In this document: positions 19,070 to 28,951 of the stretch, piece by piece
Position numbering within the stretch: the first letter of the stretch is position 1
Layout of the letters: each line of letters begins with the position of its first letter
Source of the DNA: Alteromonas abrolhosensis
GTDB lineage: Bacteria; Pseudomonadota; Gammaproteobacteria; Enterobacterales; Alteromonadaceae
DNA length: 64,000 bases
Assembly: GCF_001953635.1 (NCBI RefSeq)
Contig: NZ_MEJH01000009.1
Location: 62,001-126,000, forward strand
Direction of reading: 5' to 3'
Position numbers and translations under genes: made by a program
The notes under the pieces: model-generated
What the model saw: the letters and a program-made list of their open reading frames with translations, nothing else
Told to the model about the DNA's origin: nothing
Databases searched by the model: none

Positions 19070-19844
19070 CAGACAAACCTTGGTTTAGTAGAAATTTATC
19101 AATAACGTCGCGGCATCGGCGCTCAATCGACACATCAACCGCGTTTTGCGCAGTGGTAATGTCACAGCCACCGCGTTCCATTGCTGGTGCTTCAACCAAA
19201 TTCCAGCCTTTTTTGGTAATTTCCTCTTCACCAAAATGCACTTTTACCAATTCAATATCCTCTGGATTCATATGAATTTGATAGTCAGCTTGATTAATTG
19301 GCAGCGCCTTAATACCTTCGCTTAACGCTTGCAATATAACCTGTTGGTTAGTGCTCACCTCTGTTTTAATAACTGCTTTTGCGAGAGTTACGGCGAGTTT
19401 TACTAATTGGTCACGGGTTGCATCGTTGGCTTGCGAAAGCGGATCTTGAAGCTTGTCGGCGAGCATTTGCCATACTTCAGCTTGAGTAGCCATTTGCTGG
19501 CGGCCTTCTTCTAGCCCTTGCTCAAGCCCTTCGTTATGCCCCTGCTCCTTCCCTTCAGCCAAACCCGCTTCAAGGCCTTGCGCTTTCCCTTCTTCAAAAC
19601 CTTTTTCTTTGCCTTCCTGATAACCTTCATCATAAGCAGCCTGACGTATAGCTTCGATTTCTTCGGCGGTAGGCGGCTTGATCTCTTCCTCAACTTCAGG
19701 CGGCTCGTACTTCCAGTCAGAACGTTTATTCAACGCGTTAGTCGGCTCGTCGTCTCTCGGTGCAGTAGGATCGTCAACAAAGGGTAAGTCCCACTTTTTA
19801 GCTTCATTTACTTCGTTTTCGCTGAAACTTTTTTTGGCAGTCAT
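19062..19844 (-). CDS. fliH: Flagellar export ATPase regulator FliH
   Basis: 260-residue partner of FliI. The middle, near residues 73-118, is a run of Gly-xxx-Gly repeats ([20 protein letters not shown] and on), a known FliH hallmark. The C-terminal part has [17 protein letters not shown] and [19 protein letters not shown]. It lies between fliG and fliI. Confidence 0.94.
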   Translation of the reverse strand: MTAKKSFSENEVNEAKKWDLPFVDDPTAPRDDEPTNALNKRSDWKYEPPEVEEEIKPPTAEEIEAIRQAAYDEGYQEGKEKGFEEGKAQGLEAGLAEGKEQGHNEGLEQGLEEGRQQMATQAEVWQMLADKLQDPLSQANDATRDQLVKLAVTLAKAVIKTEVSTNQQVILQALSEGIKALPINQADYQIHMNPEDIELVKVHFGEEEITKKGWNLVEAPAMERGGCDITTAQNAVDVSIERRCRDVIDKFLLNQGLSDD

Positions 19845-19883
19845 ATGTTTACCTAGGCTAAATAAGTGACGGGATTAGCGTTC

Positions 19884-20924
19884 TTATAAGAACTCTTCGC
19901 CGCCGCCACCACCAAGCATGATTTCACCAGAGTCAGAAAGTCGACGGGCAACAGAAAGGATCTCTTTCTGCGCTGTTTCCACTTCACTAATACGCACAGG
20001 GCCAAGCGCTTCCAAGTCATCATTAAGCATTTCAGCAGCACGCTTAGACATGTTGCGCATAATTTTATCTTTAAGCTCTTCGTCAGCACCTTTAATGGCT
20101 TTAAGCAGCGCGTCTTGCTGTACTTCGCGCAGTATGGCCTGGATCCCCTTGTCGTCTACATCGACTAAGTTGTCAAATACAAACATCAGGTCTTGGATTT
20201 GCTGACTCATTTCTTCGTCTTGCTCGCGAATAGCATCCATCAACTGGCCTTCTATCGCAGTATCTAGATAGTTCATGATGTTCGCCGCAGACTTCAAGCC
20301 GCCCATTTTGGCTGCTTGTGTACCCGCTTGACCTGCGAACTGTTTCTCCATGATTTCGTTCAGCTCTTGTAGTGCAGCCGGCTGAACTTCCTCTAGATTT
20401 GCAATACGCATTAGCAAGTCGAGTCGAACCTTTTCCGGGAACTGCGCCAATATTTCAGCACTTTGTTCAGGCTCTAAGTAAGACAATACAATAGTTTGAA
20501 TCTGCGGGTGCTCGTTGCGAATAATGCTCGCTACTTGCTTAGAATCCATCCACTTCAATGAATCGAGGCCTTTTGCACCGCTTCCCATCAGGATTTGATC
20601 AATAAGGTTTGCGGCCTTATCTTCACCTAACGCGGCCGTTAGCGCACGCTTAACGAAGTCTTGGCTTTGGAAACCAATGGTGCTGTAGTTCTGAATTTCT
20701 TCAATAAAGTGTTTATGAACCGCGGTAATTTTGGTTTGCGTCATATCATCCACTTTCGCCATTTCAGTACCGAGTTTTTGCACTTGTTTAGGCTCTAAGT
20801 GTTTTAATATCTGCGCGGCATCTTCTTCAGACAAGCTCAGCAGCAAGATGGCCGCTTTTTCTACGCCTTCTAATTTACTGACGTCGTATGACGGCTCGTT
20901 AACATTGGCAAGTTCTTCAGCCAT
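19884..20924 (-). CDS. fliG: Flagellar motor switch protein FliG
   Basis: C-ring rotor protein of 346 residues that couples to the stator. N-terminal GVEKAAILLLSLSEEDAAQI, the middle EHPQIQTIVLSYLEPEQSAE (EHPQ motif) and C-terminal charged ridge LVDVDDKGIQAILREV and MSKRAAEMLNDDLEALGPVR are all typical; it ends with EEFL. Located directly after fliF. Confidence 0.96.
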   Translation of the reverse strand: MAEELANVNEPSYDVSKLEGVEKAAILLLSLSEEDAAQILKHLEPKQVQKLGTEMAKVDDMTQTKITAVHKHFIEEIQNYSTIGFQSQDFVKRALTAALGEDKAANLIDQILMGSGAKGLDSLKWMDSKQVASIIRNEHPQIQTIVLSYLEPEQSAEILAQFPEKVRLDLLMRIANLEEVQPAALQELNEIMEKQFAGQAGTQAAKMGGLKSAANIMNYLDTAIEGQLMDAIREQDEEMSQQIQDLMFVFDNLVDVDDKGIQAILREVQQDALLKAIKGADEELKDKIMRNMSKRAAEMLNDDLEALGPVRISEVETAQKEILSVARRLSDSGEIMLGGGGGEEFL

Positions 20925-20936
20925 AATCTTATCTCA

Positions 20937-22631
20937 CTACTCGTCTTGCATTAACCAGCCCTTCACTACTTGGGCTGATAATTCAGGTTCGTTGGCCACA
21001 AGGGCGCGTACGGCTTTAAGTACATCTTCGTCTTTATGTAGATCAGGCAGCATAAGTGAGCCGTCTGGTGCAAAGCCTACCTGGCCTTCATCAAAATCAG
21101 ACGTCAGCATGCTAATCGTGTCATCGCCTAAGTCTAAACCTTCATCTGCATCAAAATCATCGGCGTCGTTAGACTCGTCAGGATTAATAAGACGACGAAG
21201 CATAGGTCGAATTACGAAGATGATAAGCACTATTATAACTAAACCACCAACAACTAGCTTAAGAATTGGTAGAAAGCCGGGTTGTTCCCAAATAGGCGCA
21301 TCTTCAATTTCACCTGCATCCATCCGGGTAAAGGGTACACTAACAACTTCTAAGGAGTCACCACGAGTAACATCGAAGCCAATGCCGCCCTGTAAAAGTC
21401 GACGAATGTTTAGGATTTCCTCTTGCTTGCGCGGTGTTGGCGTCATCGCGCCATCTTCACCTGCAACTTGGGTATAGTCTACCGCGACAGACACACTTAA
21501 TCTGCGAATAACCCCGGTTTGTTTCTTAGTATGACTAATAGTGGTATCAAGTTCGTAGTTACGTGTTGATTCTTTCGCTGTGCGACCAGGCATAGTTTGC
21601 TGACTACCGCCCACTGCATTTTCTGGAATATTAGAGTCTAACGGAGGTTGATTAGACAGTGCGCCAGGAATACCACCAACACCACCACCTACGCTGTTTT
21701 CTTCCATTATCATTTCACTGCGAACCGCAGGTAAATCAGGGTTGTAGCTACGCTGTGTTTGTTCCATAGCTGTAAAGTCCATGGCAACGTCAGCTTGTGC
21801 TGTGTAGTTACCAATGCCCAATACTGGGATCAATATGGCGTCAATTTTTTCTAAATACTCTTGCTCGCGCTGGCGCTCAATTTCGTATTCTTTTCTGGCA
21901 CGGGCACTCATAGAATCTTGAGAGCCTGAGTTAAGCAGACGGCCATTACTGTCTGTCACCGTTACTTTAGACGGCTCCATGTTTTGCACCGCAGACGCCA
22001 CGATATCGACAACAGCATCAACTTCTTCACCTGCAATTACGGCACCGCGCTTAGCCGTTAGCACAACGGTTGCCGACGCTTTCTTCTCTCTTCGCGCAAA
22101 AACGTTCTCTTTAGGCATAGCTAGCAAGACACGGGCTTTTTGAATACTTGCGATATCTTCGATGGTAGCCGCGATTTGTTGCTCGCGGGCGTGTTTTAAA
22201 CGTTCCATCTCAACACGCTGGCTTACACCAAACCCCATATCCTGCATAATGATATCGGTACCGGCATCAGAGGCCTTAGTTAATCCTTGGCGGGTCATGC
22301 CTAAACGGATGTTTTGGAATTCGTCACTTCTTACGTAAACAATATTGCCTTCAAGCTTATAGTCGATTTGGTTGGCATCCATATAATCGAGGGTTTCAAT
22401 AAGCTCTTGGGTTTCCATTTTCGCAAGTGGACGGTAATCAGGTTCTTGCGACCAGATAAGAATAAAAATAGCGATGGCGACGCAGATTACCAAAACAACC
22501 ACAAGGGCCATTTGGCGCATCATGTCAGCGCTACCTAAAGTGTCCATAAAACCAGATTTATTTTCTGGCTCATTGTCCACTGCTTGATTTTGATCAGGAA
22601 CCGTAAGGTTTGTACCTGTAGCTTCAGCCAT
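20937..22631 (-). CDS. fliF: Flagellar MS-ring protein FliF
   Basis: 564-residue protein forming the MS ring. There is one membrane segment near residues 38-57 (MALVVVLVICVAIAIFILIW), a periplasmic region with ring-building motifs (EGNIVYVRSDEFQNIRLGM; FGVSQRVEMERLKHAREQQI), a second membrane segment near residue 455 and a C-terminal FliG-binding tail (VRALVANEPELSAQVVKGWL). It is followed by fliG after 12 bases and preceded by fliE. Confidence 0.96.
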   Translation of the reverse strand: MAEATGTNLTVPDQNQAVDNEPENKSGFMDTLGSADMMRQMALVVVLVICVAIAIFILIWSQEPDYRPLAKMETQELIETLDYMDANQIDYKLEGNIVYVRSDEFQNIRLGMTRQGLTKASDAGTDIIMQDMGFGVSQRVEMERLKHAREQQIAATIEDIASIQKARVLLAMPKENVFARREKKASATVVLTAKRGAVIAGEEVDAVVDIVASAVQNMEPSKVTVTDSNGRLLNSGSQDSMSARARKEYEIERQREQEYLEKIDAILIPVLGIGNYTAQADVAMDFTAMEQTQRSYNPDLPAVRSEMIMEENSVGGGVGGIPGALSNQPPLDSNIPENAVGGSQQTMPGRTAKESTRNYELDTTISHTKKQTGVIRRLSVSVAVDYTQVAGEDGAMTPTPRKQEEILNIRRLLQGGIGFDVTRGDSLEVVSVPFTRMDAGEIEDAPIWEQPGFLPILKLVVGGLVIIVLIIFVIRPMLRRLINPDESNDADDFDADEGLDLGDDTISMLTSDFDEGQVGFAPDGSLMLPDLHKDEDVLKAVRALVANEPELSAQVVKGWLMQDE

Positions 22632-22643
22632 AACCTACTCCAC

Positions 22644-22979
22644 CTACACCGGCATATTCATTATTGTTTTATAGGCTTCAAGTACTTTGTTACGTACTTG
22701 AACAGTGGCTTCAAAAGCAATGCCCGCCTTTTCTTTTGTCAACATAACTTGAGCTAAACTTAAGCTAGGGTCGCCCATTTCAAAACGCTGCTGAGCATCT
22801 TTAGATTCGAGCTGCATGCCGTTTACACCATCTACCGCATTCTTTAGCATGGTCGAGAAATCACTTGCCGAGCTATTAACTTCACTAAGCGGCTGCTGTT
22901 GAGGTTCATTAACTTGAAGACGAGTTTGCCCAATCATGTTCTGCATTTCTTGATACAAACTATTGGCTTTAACGTCCAT
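22644..22979 (-). CDS. fliE: Flagellar MS-ring/rod adaptor FliE
   Basis: 111-residue rod adaptor. The start chosen is the ATG at 22979, with AGGAG 7 bases upstream, rather than a GTG two codons earlier. The C-terminal half has SLAQVMLTKEKAGIAFEATV and VRNKVLEAYKTIMNMPV, the FliE signature. It is first gene of fliEFGHIJ, about 70 bases downstream of a strong sigma54 site. Confidence 0.95.
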   Translation of the reverse strand: MDVKANSLYQEMQNMIGQTRLQVNEPQQQPLSEVNSSASDFSTMLKNAVDGVNGMQLESKDAQQRFEMGDPSLSLAQVMLTKEKAGIAFEATVQVRNKVLEAYKTIMNMPV

Positions 22980-23045
22980 AACCACTCCTAGTGCTTTTTC
23001 GAGACCGCCTGAACATCGGCGTATAACTTATGTATAGAAGGGATT

Positions 23046-23062
23046 TAGCAAAGGGCTTGCCA
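23046..23062 (-). promoter_or_regulatory. Sigma54 promoter upstream of fliE
   Basis: The minus strand reads TGGCAAGCCCTTTGCTA, with GG and GC 10 bases apart and a good TTTGC half. It lies in the 241-base gap between flrC and fliE, on the coding strand. Its likely activator is FlrC or FlrA, encoded just upstream. Confidence 0.78.
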
Positions 23063-23147
23063 ACTTTAAAAAGCCATATATATCAACAGGATAAATTAAA
23101 AATAAGAGGGTTAGCCAAATTTATGGCGTTTGACTTAGTGAGAGCAA

Positions 23148-23184
23148 CAAAAAACCGCCGCCTTCTTTACTACAGAGGCGACGG
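23148..23184 (-). terminator. Intrinsic terminator after flrC
   Basis: On the minus strand CCGTCGCCT (23184-23176) pairs with AGGCGGCGG (23163-23155) and is followed by TTTTTTG. It lies 37 bases after the flrC stop, separating flrBC from the fliE promoter. Confidence 0.85.
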
Positions 23185-23220
23185 ATAAGGACGAGGAAAC
23201 CGAAAGTGTAGAAAGCGACC

Positions 23221-24558
23221 TTATGCGGGCACTTCAATACCGTCTTCGCGCATGCGCGCTAATTTGTAACGAAGGGTTCTTGGACTAATGCCGAGCTTTT
23301 CTGCCACATCTTTACGCTTGCCGTTACACGACACCAACGTATCGAGGATAATTTGATGTTCTTGGTAGCGCAGCTCAGACCCTAGCCTATTTTCTTCAAC
23401 ATGCTCTTGCGGTGTCTCAACAGGTGCAGTCATGTCTTCGTCAATCATTAAATCGCTGGCGTCGATTTCATTGTGTTCGCATAAAATAAGCGCCCGTTGA
23501 ACCACGTTTTCTAGTTCGCGAACGTTCCCAGGCCAGCTGTATTGTGAGAGCTTATTACGCGCTGCTGCGCTTAACCTGATAGTACCCAGCCCTTGAGAAC
23601 TAGCATGACGCTGTACCAGATGTTCGGCAAGAGGGACTATATCACCCGGACGTTCAGATAGCGGGCGCCACTCGATAGGGAATACATTTAAGCGGTAGTA
23701 CAAATCTTCTCTGAACTCTCCCGCATCCACTGCTTTTCTCAAATCTCGGTTACTTGTAGCAATAACGCGGACGTTGAGCTTAACGGTTTTACGTCCGCCA
23801 AGACGCTCTACTTCACGCTCTTGTAACACCCGCAGCAGTTTCGCCTGAAGTGCCAAATCCATTTCGGTAATTTCATCAAGTAACAGCGTACCGTCTTGGG
23901 CTTGTTCAAATTTACCCGGGCAAGCTTGGATTGCGCCCGTGAAAGCACCTTTTTCATAACCAAACAAGGTCGCTTCTAACATGTTCTCTGGTATGGCTGC
24001 ACAGTTGATGGCGATAAATGGCGCATCACTGCGCGGCGACTGATCGTGAATATAGCGAGACAGCACTTCTTTACCCGAACCGCTTGGTCCCATTACCATC
24101 ACAGTAGCATCTGACTTCGCGACCTTGCGAGAAAGCTCAAGTAACTTCAAGCTTGAAGGGTCTGCAACTATTGGCGTGCGTGACTCTATTTTTTGCGCAG
24201 GCGCGTAACGCCCCACTAAATTAAGCAACACTTCTGGCGCGAAAGGTTTGGATAGATAATCTGTTGCGCCATCGCGCATTGCCTGAACGGCATCGTCGAT
24301 GGTGGCATAAGCCGTCATCAATAAAACCGGCATATTGGGGTACTTGGCTTTAATACTTTTAAGTAGCGTTAAACCGCTCATTTCACCCATTTGGATATCG
24401 CTAACCACTAAATCGACTGGGCGCGAGGACAGCACCATTAACGCTTCTTCAGCACAGTCAGCGGCAACAACTTCGTAGTTGCCTAACAAAAGGGTGTCTA
24501 GGAGTGCTTCGCGTAATCCCGCGTCATCTTCAACAATTAAAATGGTAGTTTTAGACAT
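23221..24558 (-). CDS. flrC: Sigma54-dependent response regulator FlrC (FleR)
   Basis: 445-residue activator of middle flagellar genes. A receiver domain (Asp11, Asp12; phospho-acceptor Asp54 in VVSDIQMG) is followed by an AAA+ domain with Walker A MGPSGSGKEVLSRYIH, the sigma54-contact loop GAFTGA and LLLDEITEMDLALQAKLLR. A C-terminal Fis-type helix-turn-helix ends it (KRKDVAEKLGISPRTLRYKL). It follows flrB by 16 bases and forms a two-component pair with it. Confidence 0.94.
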   Translation of the reverse strand: MSKTTILIVEDDAGLREALLDTLLLGNYEVVAADCAEEALMVLSSRPVDLVVSDIQMGEMSGLTLLKSIKAKYPNMPVLLMTAYATIDDAVQAMRDGATDYLSKPFAPEVLLNLVGRYAPAQKIESRTPIVADPSSLKLLELSRKVAKSDATVMVMGPSGSGKEVLSRYIHDQSPRSDAPFIAINCAAIPENMLEATLFGYEKGAFTGAIQACPGKFEQAQDGTLLLDEITEMDLALQAKLLRVLQEREVERLGGRKTVKLNVRVIATSNRDLRKAVDAGEFREDLYYRLNVFPIEWRPLSERPGDIVPLAEHLVQRHASSQGLGTIRLSAAARNKLSQYSWPGNVRELENVVQRALILCEHNEIDASDLMIDEDMTAPVETPQEHVEENRLGSELRYQEHQIILDTLVSCNGKRKDVAEKLGISPRTLRYKLARMREDGIEVPA

Positions 24559-24574
24559 TATTCTCTCCTATGAC

Positions 24575-25717
24575 TTACGCAACATGAGTCAATGTTTGTG
24601 AAGATTGAGCGTTCACGGCACACGGCAATGACACGCTAAAGCACGCTCCACCTTCTGGCATATCTGATACGCTAAGCAAACCGTTGTGAGCGTTTACTAC
24701 TGATTTAACAACCGCCAGTCCAAGGCCCGTGCCATGAGTTTTAGTTGTGAAAAACGGTTCAAAAATTTTGTCTTTGAGTTTATCCGGTACTCCAGGACCT
24801 TTATCAATAATGGCCACATGCAGACGTTGACCAGACACTGAGGTTTCTACGTGCACGCACTCCCCTTTCGGAGTAACTTGGCTCGCGTTGTGGATAAGGT
24901 TTAATAGTGCACCTTGAAGTGCCGTAAGATTACCGGTTATAGATACGTTGTTATCGAAGCCGCTAAAAGTTAGCGTTTGCTGCGCTTGAGCCGTCATGGT
25001 TTGGGCGCTGCCTTCAATCGAAGTAAACAACTCTCCCAATCTAATTTGGCTGACCACTTGTTCTTCCCCTGACTTAGCGAAAAGCAGCATGTCGTTAACC
25101 TGACTCTCCAGCTCTTTGAGTCTGTCTGTTAACTTGTTTGCAAATTGGGTCTGTGCTTCTTGCCCTAAGCCTTTGCGCGTTAAGTTAGACGCATAAAGCA
25201 TGGCTGCAGAAAGAGGCGTGCGAATTTGATGAGCCAAAGATGCTACCATTTTTCCCAAAGAAGACAGGCGCTGCATATGACTCACGCGTGCTTGCAGCTG
25301 CCGCGTTTCAGTCAAGTCGGTAATAACAATTAATTGCCCGGGCTCATTTTCTAACGGCGTGATAGAAAGCTTCACTCGGCGACCGTCAACAAGTGATACT
25401 TCATGACCGTCATCAGCGCGAGGCTTGAATGAGCGCGTGATAATACTTCGCCACACTTCCTCTTCTAGCGGTTCACCCAAAAGGGCCTTCGCTTGTTCGT
25501 TGGCCTGGCGCACGATCCCTTTGCCGTCTATAACGATAACGCCCGCAGGCATTACCTGAAGTAAGTGCTCAAGTCGACTCGCCTGCAACCGCAGAGACGC
25601 AATGTCGTCACTGCTCGAGGGATGGTATTCATCATGAGATATCGCATTATCAATACTATCTAACGCATAGCTTGATGCTGAGTACTCAGTAGATTGTGGT
25701 GTGCTGTCAAAAGCCAT
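24575..25717 (-). CDS. flrB: Flagellar sensor histidine kinase FlrB (FleS)
   Basis: 380-residue kinase without membrane segments. It has a PAS domain near residues 45-140 (LLQVMPAGVIVIDGKGIVRQ), a HisKA domain with His163 in LAHQIRTPLSAAML, and an ATPase domain with IHNASQVTP, IDKGPGVPDKL and TGLGLAVVKSVV. It phosphorylates FlrC in the known system. A sigma54 site precedes it, so flrBC is probably under FlrA. Confidence 0.94.
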   Translation of the reverse strand: MAFDSTPQSTEYSASSYALDSIDNAISHDEYHPSSSDDIASLRLQASRLEHLLQVMPAGVIVIDGKGIVRQANEQAKALLGEPLEEEVWRSIITRSFKPRADDGHEVSLVDGRRVKLSITPLENEPGQLIVITDLTETRQLQARVSHMQRLSSLGKMVASLAHQIRTPLSAAMLYASNLTRKGLGQEAQTQFANKLTDRLKELESQVNDMLLFAKSGEEQVVSQIRLGELFTSIEGSAQTMTAQAQQTLTFSGFDNNVSITGNLTALQGALLNLIHNASQVTPKGECVHVETSVSGQRLHVAIIDKGPGVPDKLKDKIFEPFFTTKTHGTGLGLAVVKSVVNAHNGLLSVSDMPEGGACFSVSLPCAVNAQSSQTLTHVA

Positions 25718-25763
25718 ATTACCCTCGTCAAATTGCAGACGCTGTTAAACTATGGCTTAGATA

Positions 25764-25780
25764 AAGCAGAAGATGTGCCA
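25764..25780 (-). promoter_or_regulatory. Sigma54 promoter upstream of flrBC
   Basis: The minus strand reads TGGCACATCTTCTGCTT: perfect TGGCAC, GG to GC spacing of 10, and TGCT at -12. It lies about 50 bases before the flrB ATG, in the gap after flrA, which matches the known hierarchy in which FlrA switches on flrBC. Confidence 0.75.
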
Positions 25781-25853
25781 ATTCATCATTGGCTTACTTA
25801 TCAATTAGATAGAGAATAATTTAAAAGAAAAACGTAACGTCAATTACCTGACA

Positions 25854-27317
25854 TTACGCTTCTTCAGTGCGCTGAATATCGTATTTCCGCATTTTCTCAA
25901 CAAGCGTTGTTCTACGCATTCCGAGTTTGTCGGCAGCTCGAGCCACCACCCAATCTTGATTGTCTAACGCTTGTCGAATGAGATTTACTTCCAACTCAGA
26001 AAGGTACTCTTTGAGGTTAACCCCTTCCTCAGGTAAAGACGAAGAAACCATTCCGTTCAAACCCTCGTGGCTTTGCTCGTTAAGGTCTTCTTCTGGCTCT
26101 TGCGCGGCCGCTTCAGCAAAAAGTGCATTGAATGCTTCACGCTCAAGAATTTCTTCTGGATAATCAGGCTCGTAAGCCTGTACATCACCGTATTGATATT
26201 TCTCAGGCAAATCGGCGATATCAACGATTTGACCAGGATAAAGGATTGTTAGGCGTTCAACCAAGTTAGACAACTCACGAACGTTGCCCGCCCATTCGTG
26301 CTCCATTAACGAGGCAATCGCTTGCTCGGTAAAGCGCACACCTTCCACCCCATCGCCTTGGATACGACTATTTAGCTCTTGGAGTAGTAAAGGGATATCG
26401 TCTTTTCTTTGTCTAAGTGCAGGGCTATCAATTGGGAATACGTTGAGTCGGTAATACAAGTCTTCACGGAACTTGTCTTCACTGATCATTGTTTCAAGGT
26501 TGCGGTGCGTCGCAGCGATAATGCGTACGTTACACTGAAGGGGCTTGTTGCCGCCTACGCGCTCAAAGGTACGCTCTTGTAACACGCGCAATAATTTAAC
26601 CTGCATCTGAAGAGGCATATCGCCGATTTCATCCAGAAACAACGTACCGCCTTCAGCTAACTCAAAACGGCCTTTACGCGCGCTAATTGCGCCAGTAAAC
26701 GCGCCTTTTTCGTGACCAAACAGCTCGCTTTCCAGCAGTTCGCCAGGAATGGCACCGCAGTTTACCGGAATAAATGGCCCGTCTTTGCGTTCAGATAAAA
26801 AGTGGACGTTACGTGCAACGACCTCTTTACCCGTTCCAGATTCACCTAAAATTAAGACAGTGGCATCAGTTGGAGCGACTTGTTCAACTAGTCGACGAAC
26901 AATTTGTATTTGTTCACTTTTACCAACAAGGCTTCTAAATAGTCGCGTCTTTGTACCCGATGTACGAGATAAGCTCGGTTTGCGCCTTGAGTATTCTTGG
27001 CAGCGATGGATAGCTTGGGTCAAAACGGGATAGGTTAATGGCGTTGCAATAACGCTAACGAGATTACAACCTGCTGATGCTTGGCTATTATTTTCAACCA
27101 ATGCTACAAATGGTATGTGAGGAAACTTCTCAACCAGTCCACTGACTACGGCTGGCGATATGTGCTCTATAAGAACAGCATCAGCTCCACTATCTTGCAA
27201 ATACCGTTCGCAATCACTAAAGCCTCGCGATTGACACGATTCTCCCATGAAGGTAACGATAGTTTCCAAGTTTTGAATAAGTTCCTGGTTGTCACTAACC
27301 AGCAAAATGTTCTTCAT
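25854..27317 (-). CDS. flrA: Master flagellar activator FlrA (FleQ)
   Basis: 487-residue sigma54 activator at the top of the polar-flagellum hierarchy; relatives are c-di-GMP responsive. The start taken is ATG 27317, with GGGGA upstream; a TTG precedes it by one codon. The N-terminal receiver-like domain has Glu51 where a phospho-acceptor Asp would be, as expected of the non-phosphorylated FleQ type. The AAA+ domain has [23 protein letters not shown] and [18 protein letters not shown]; the C-terminal Fis-type HTH is [20 protein letters not shown]. Confidence 0.94.
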   Translation of the reverse strand: MKNILLVSDNQELIQNLETIVTFMGESCQSRGFSDCERYLQDSGADAVLIEHISPAVVSGLVEKFPHIPFVALVENNSQASAGCNLVSVIATPLTYPVLTQAIHRCQEYSRRKPSLSRTSGTKTRLFRSLVGKSEQIQIVRRLVEQVAPTDATVLILGESGTGKEVVARNVHFLSERKDGPFIPVNCGAIPGELLESELFGHEKGAFTGAISARKGRFELAEGGTLFLDEIGDMPLQMQVKLLRVLQERTFERVGGNKPLQCNVRIIAATHRNLETMISEDKFREDLYYRLNVFPIDSPALRQRKDDIPLLLQELNSRIQGDGVEGVRFTEQAIASLMEHEWAGNVRELSNLVERLTILYPGQIVDIADLPEKYQYGDVQAYEPDYPEEILEREAFNALFAEAAAQEPEEDLNEQSHEGLNGMVSSSLPEEGVNLKEYLSELEVNLIRQALDNQDWVVARAADKLGMRRTTLVEKMRKYDIQRTEEA

Positions 27318-27418
27318 CAATTCCCCGAGAACGCTTTGTTATTATTTACAGTTTAGCGCATTTATAAATTGTAACGACAAAAGATCGGAGCGCAACCGCT
27401 GTTTTCGGAAATGTATCA

Positions 27419-27443
27419 ATAAAAAAAGCAGGTTACCCTGCTT
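27419..27443 (-). terminator. Intrinsic terminator after the 264-residue flagellin gene
   Basis: On the minus strand AAGCAGG pairs with CCTGCTT (27426-27432 and 27437-27443) around a 4-base loop and is followed by a T run. It lies 38 bases after the flagellin stop and isolates that gene from flrA. Confidence 0.85.
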
Positions 27444-27480
27444 CTTTCGATTAATTTTAGCAAAATTAACGTATGTTGGT

Positions 27481-28275
27481 TTAACTCAACAGTGATAAAA
27501 CCTGACTTTGCTGCTGATTCGCTTGCGCTTGAACGGTTAGCGCCGCTTGACCAAGCACATCGTTTGACGCCTGCTGTGACACAGCTTGAGCAAAATCAAG
27601 ATCTTGTATGCGACTACGCGCTTCAGCGGTGTTCACATTAGCTTGAGTAAGAGAACGCGCCGCACTTTCGAAACGATTTTGGGTAGCACCTAAATCGCCT
27701 CGCGCGTTACCGAGCGTTTCAATTGCTGCATCAGTTACACCTAGCGCATCTTCAATGCTGGTTCCCGACGTAATATCGATAGACAGTACATCGTTTAATT
27801 GAGCTGCAACATCCTGTGTATTGACGCTAATTGATTGACCCGCACTTGAACCTGATTGGAATTCAAGTGAGCCATTTTCAGATAGTAACGGCTTGCCAGC
27901 AAAATTCGTCTGCTCAATGGTTTGGGAGATATTCTCTTGTAGCTGTGTTATTTCAGATTGGATAGCACGGCGATCGCCACTGCTCAAAACACCATTACCA
28001 GATTGTAAGGTAAGTTCGCGAATGCGGTTTACATCGTCATTGATGCTGCCTAAACCACCCTCTGCCACCTGCGCCACCGAAATTCCGTCGTAAACGTTAT
28101 TAATAGCCTGGCGGTTGCCTTCTACTTCTGAAGTTAACCGGTCGATGATTTGCTGGGCCGCTGCGCCGTCAGTTGCATTGTTAATTTTCTTACCACTGGC
28201 AAGCTTCTCCATCAAGGATTCTTGCTTCTCTTGCACCTGGCTGAGAAGTGAGGACGTTGAACTATTAACTTGCAT
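27481..28275 (-). CDS. Divergent flagellin (264 aa), separate from main flagellin group
   Basis: Flagellin-family protein with conserved ends only (D0/D1): N-terminal LASGKKINNATDGAAAQQII, and C-terminal NTAEARSRIQDLDFAQAVS. It is clearly less like the three 279-281-residue flagellins than they are like each other: it begins MQVNSSTSSLLSQVQEK rather than MSLFVNTNVSS, and ends LSLLS, not LSLLG. It stands alone 24 kb from them, beside flrA. No sigma28 or sigma54 match was found upstream, so its expression may differ. It might be a minor or specialised filament subunit. Confidence 0.88.
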   Translation of the reverse strand: MQVNSSTSSLLSQVQEKQESLMEKLASGKKINNATDGAAAQQIIDRLTSEVEGNRQAINNVYDGISVAQVAEGGLGSINDDVNRIRELTLQSGNGVLSSGDRRAIQSEITQLQENISQTIEQTNFAGKPLLSENGSLEFQSGSSAGQSISVNTQDVAAQLNDVLSIDITSGTSIEDALGVTDAAIETLGNARGDLGATQNRFESAARSLTQANVNTAEARSRIQDLDFAQAVSQQASNDVLGQAALTVQAQANQQQSQVLSLLS

Positions 28276-28381
28276 GATGCTTTCCTAAAATATGTAACTC
28301 GTTAAGTTTAGCAGAAAGCTGAGCAAAATGTAGTCAGCCATTTGTATGATAGTCGATACCTTTACGAACAAATCTATACGC

Positions 28382-28408
28382 TCATGGAATAGTTTGACTT
28401 GCCGATAA
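28382..28408 (+). promoter_or_regulatory. Candidate promoter of the plus-strand glycan island
   Basis: A perfect sigma28-type -10 (GCCGATAA, 28401-28408) has only a weak -35 (TCATGGAA, 28382-28389) at the standard 11-base spacing. Overlapping it, TTGACT (28394-28399) and TACAAT (28419-28424) form a sigma70-like pair with a long 19-base spacer. Either could start the first island gene, whose ATG is at 28450. Confidence 0.45.
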
Positions 28409-28449
28409 GTTATGGGTGTACAATTTGTTTATTTTCAGAGATTAATGCT

Positions 28450-28905
28450 ATGACTACTGTGGTGACGTACGGCACCTTCGACCTTTTCCATATAGGGCAT
28501 GTAAGGCTTTTAAAGCGATTACACAGCTTAGGCGATAGGCTAGTGGTTGGCTTGTCCTCTGATGAATTCAATACGGTAAAAGGTAAAAACGTAGTCATAC
28601 CTTATGGAGACAGAAAGGAAATTTTGCTCTCCTGCCGTTATGTCGATGACGTCTTTCAAGAAAACTGTTGGGAACAGAAACGAGAAGACCTTGAGCGAGA
28701 AGGCGCTGACATATTCGCGATGGGTGATGACTGGATTGGAAAGTTCGATGACCTGCAAGATATCGTTAAAGTTGTGTATCTTCCGCGCACACAAGATGTC
28801 TCTACAACTGAACTAAAAACCGTTATCAGCGAAATTCAAAACGAAAAAATTCGCCAATTACAAAGTCTAACAGAGCATTTAAATGCGTTGATGCAGCGGC
28901 TTTGA
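28450..28905 (+). CDS. Glycerol-3-phosphate cytidylyltransferase-like (TagD family)
   Basis: 151-residue nucleotidyltransferase from the ATG at 28450. It has the family's GTFDLFHIGHVRLLKR (HxGH nucleotide-binding motif), GDDWIGKFDDL and RTQDVSTTEL (RTxxxSTT) motifs, all typical of the enzyme that makes CDP-glycerol from CTP and glycerol-3-phosphate. A choline- or ribitol-phosphate specificity cannot be excluded. It is the first island gene, followed after 46 bases by pseF. The LicD-type gene downstream (31789) is a plausible user of the CDP-linked product. Confidence 0.85.
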   Translation: MTTVVTYGTFDLFHIGHVRLLKRLHSLGDRLVVGLSSDEFNTVKGKNVVIPYGDRKEILLSCRYVDDVFQENCWEQKREDLEREGADIFAMGDDWIGKFDDLQDIVKVVYLPRTQDVSTTELKTVISEIQNEKIRQLQSLTEHLNALMQRL

Positions 28906-28951
28906 GCTCGCTGTCAGATTCGAGCTAGCCTTTTTTGAACGGAAAAAGTAA

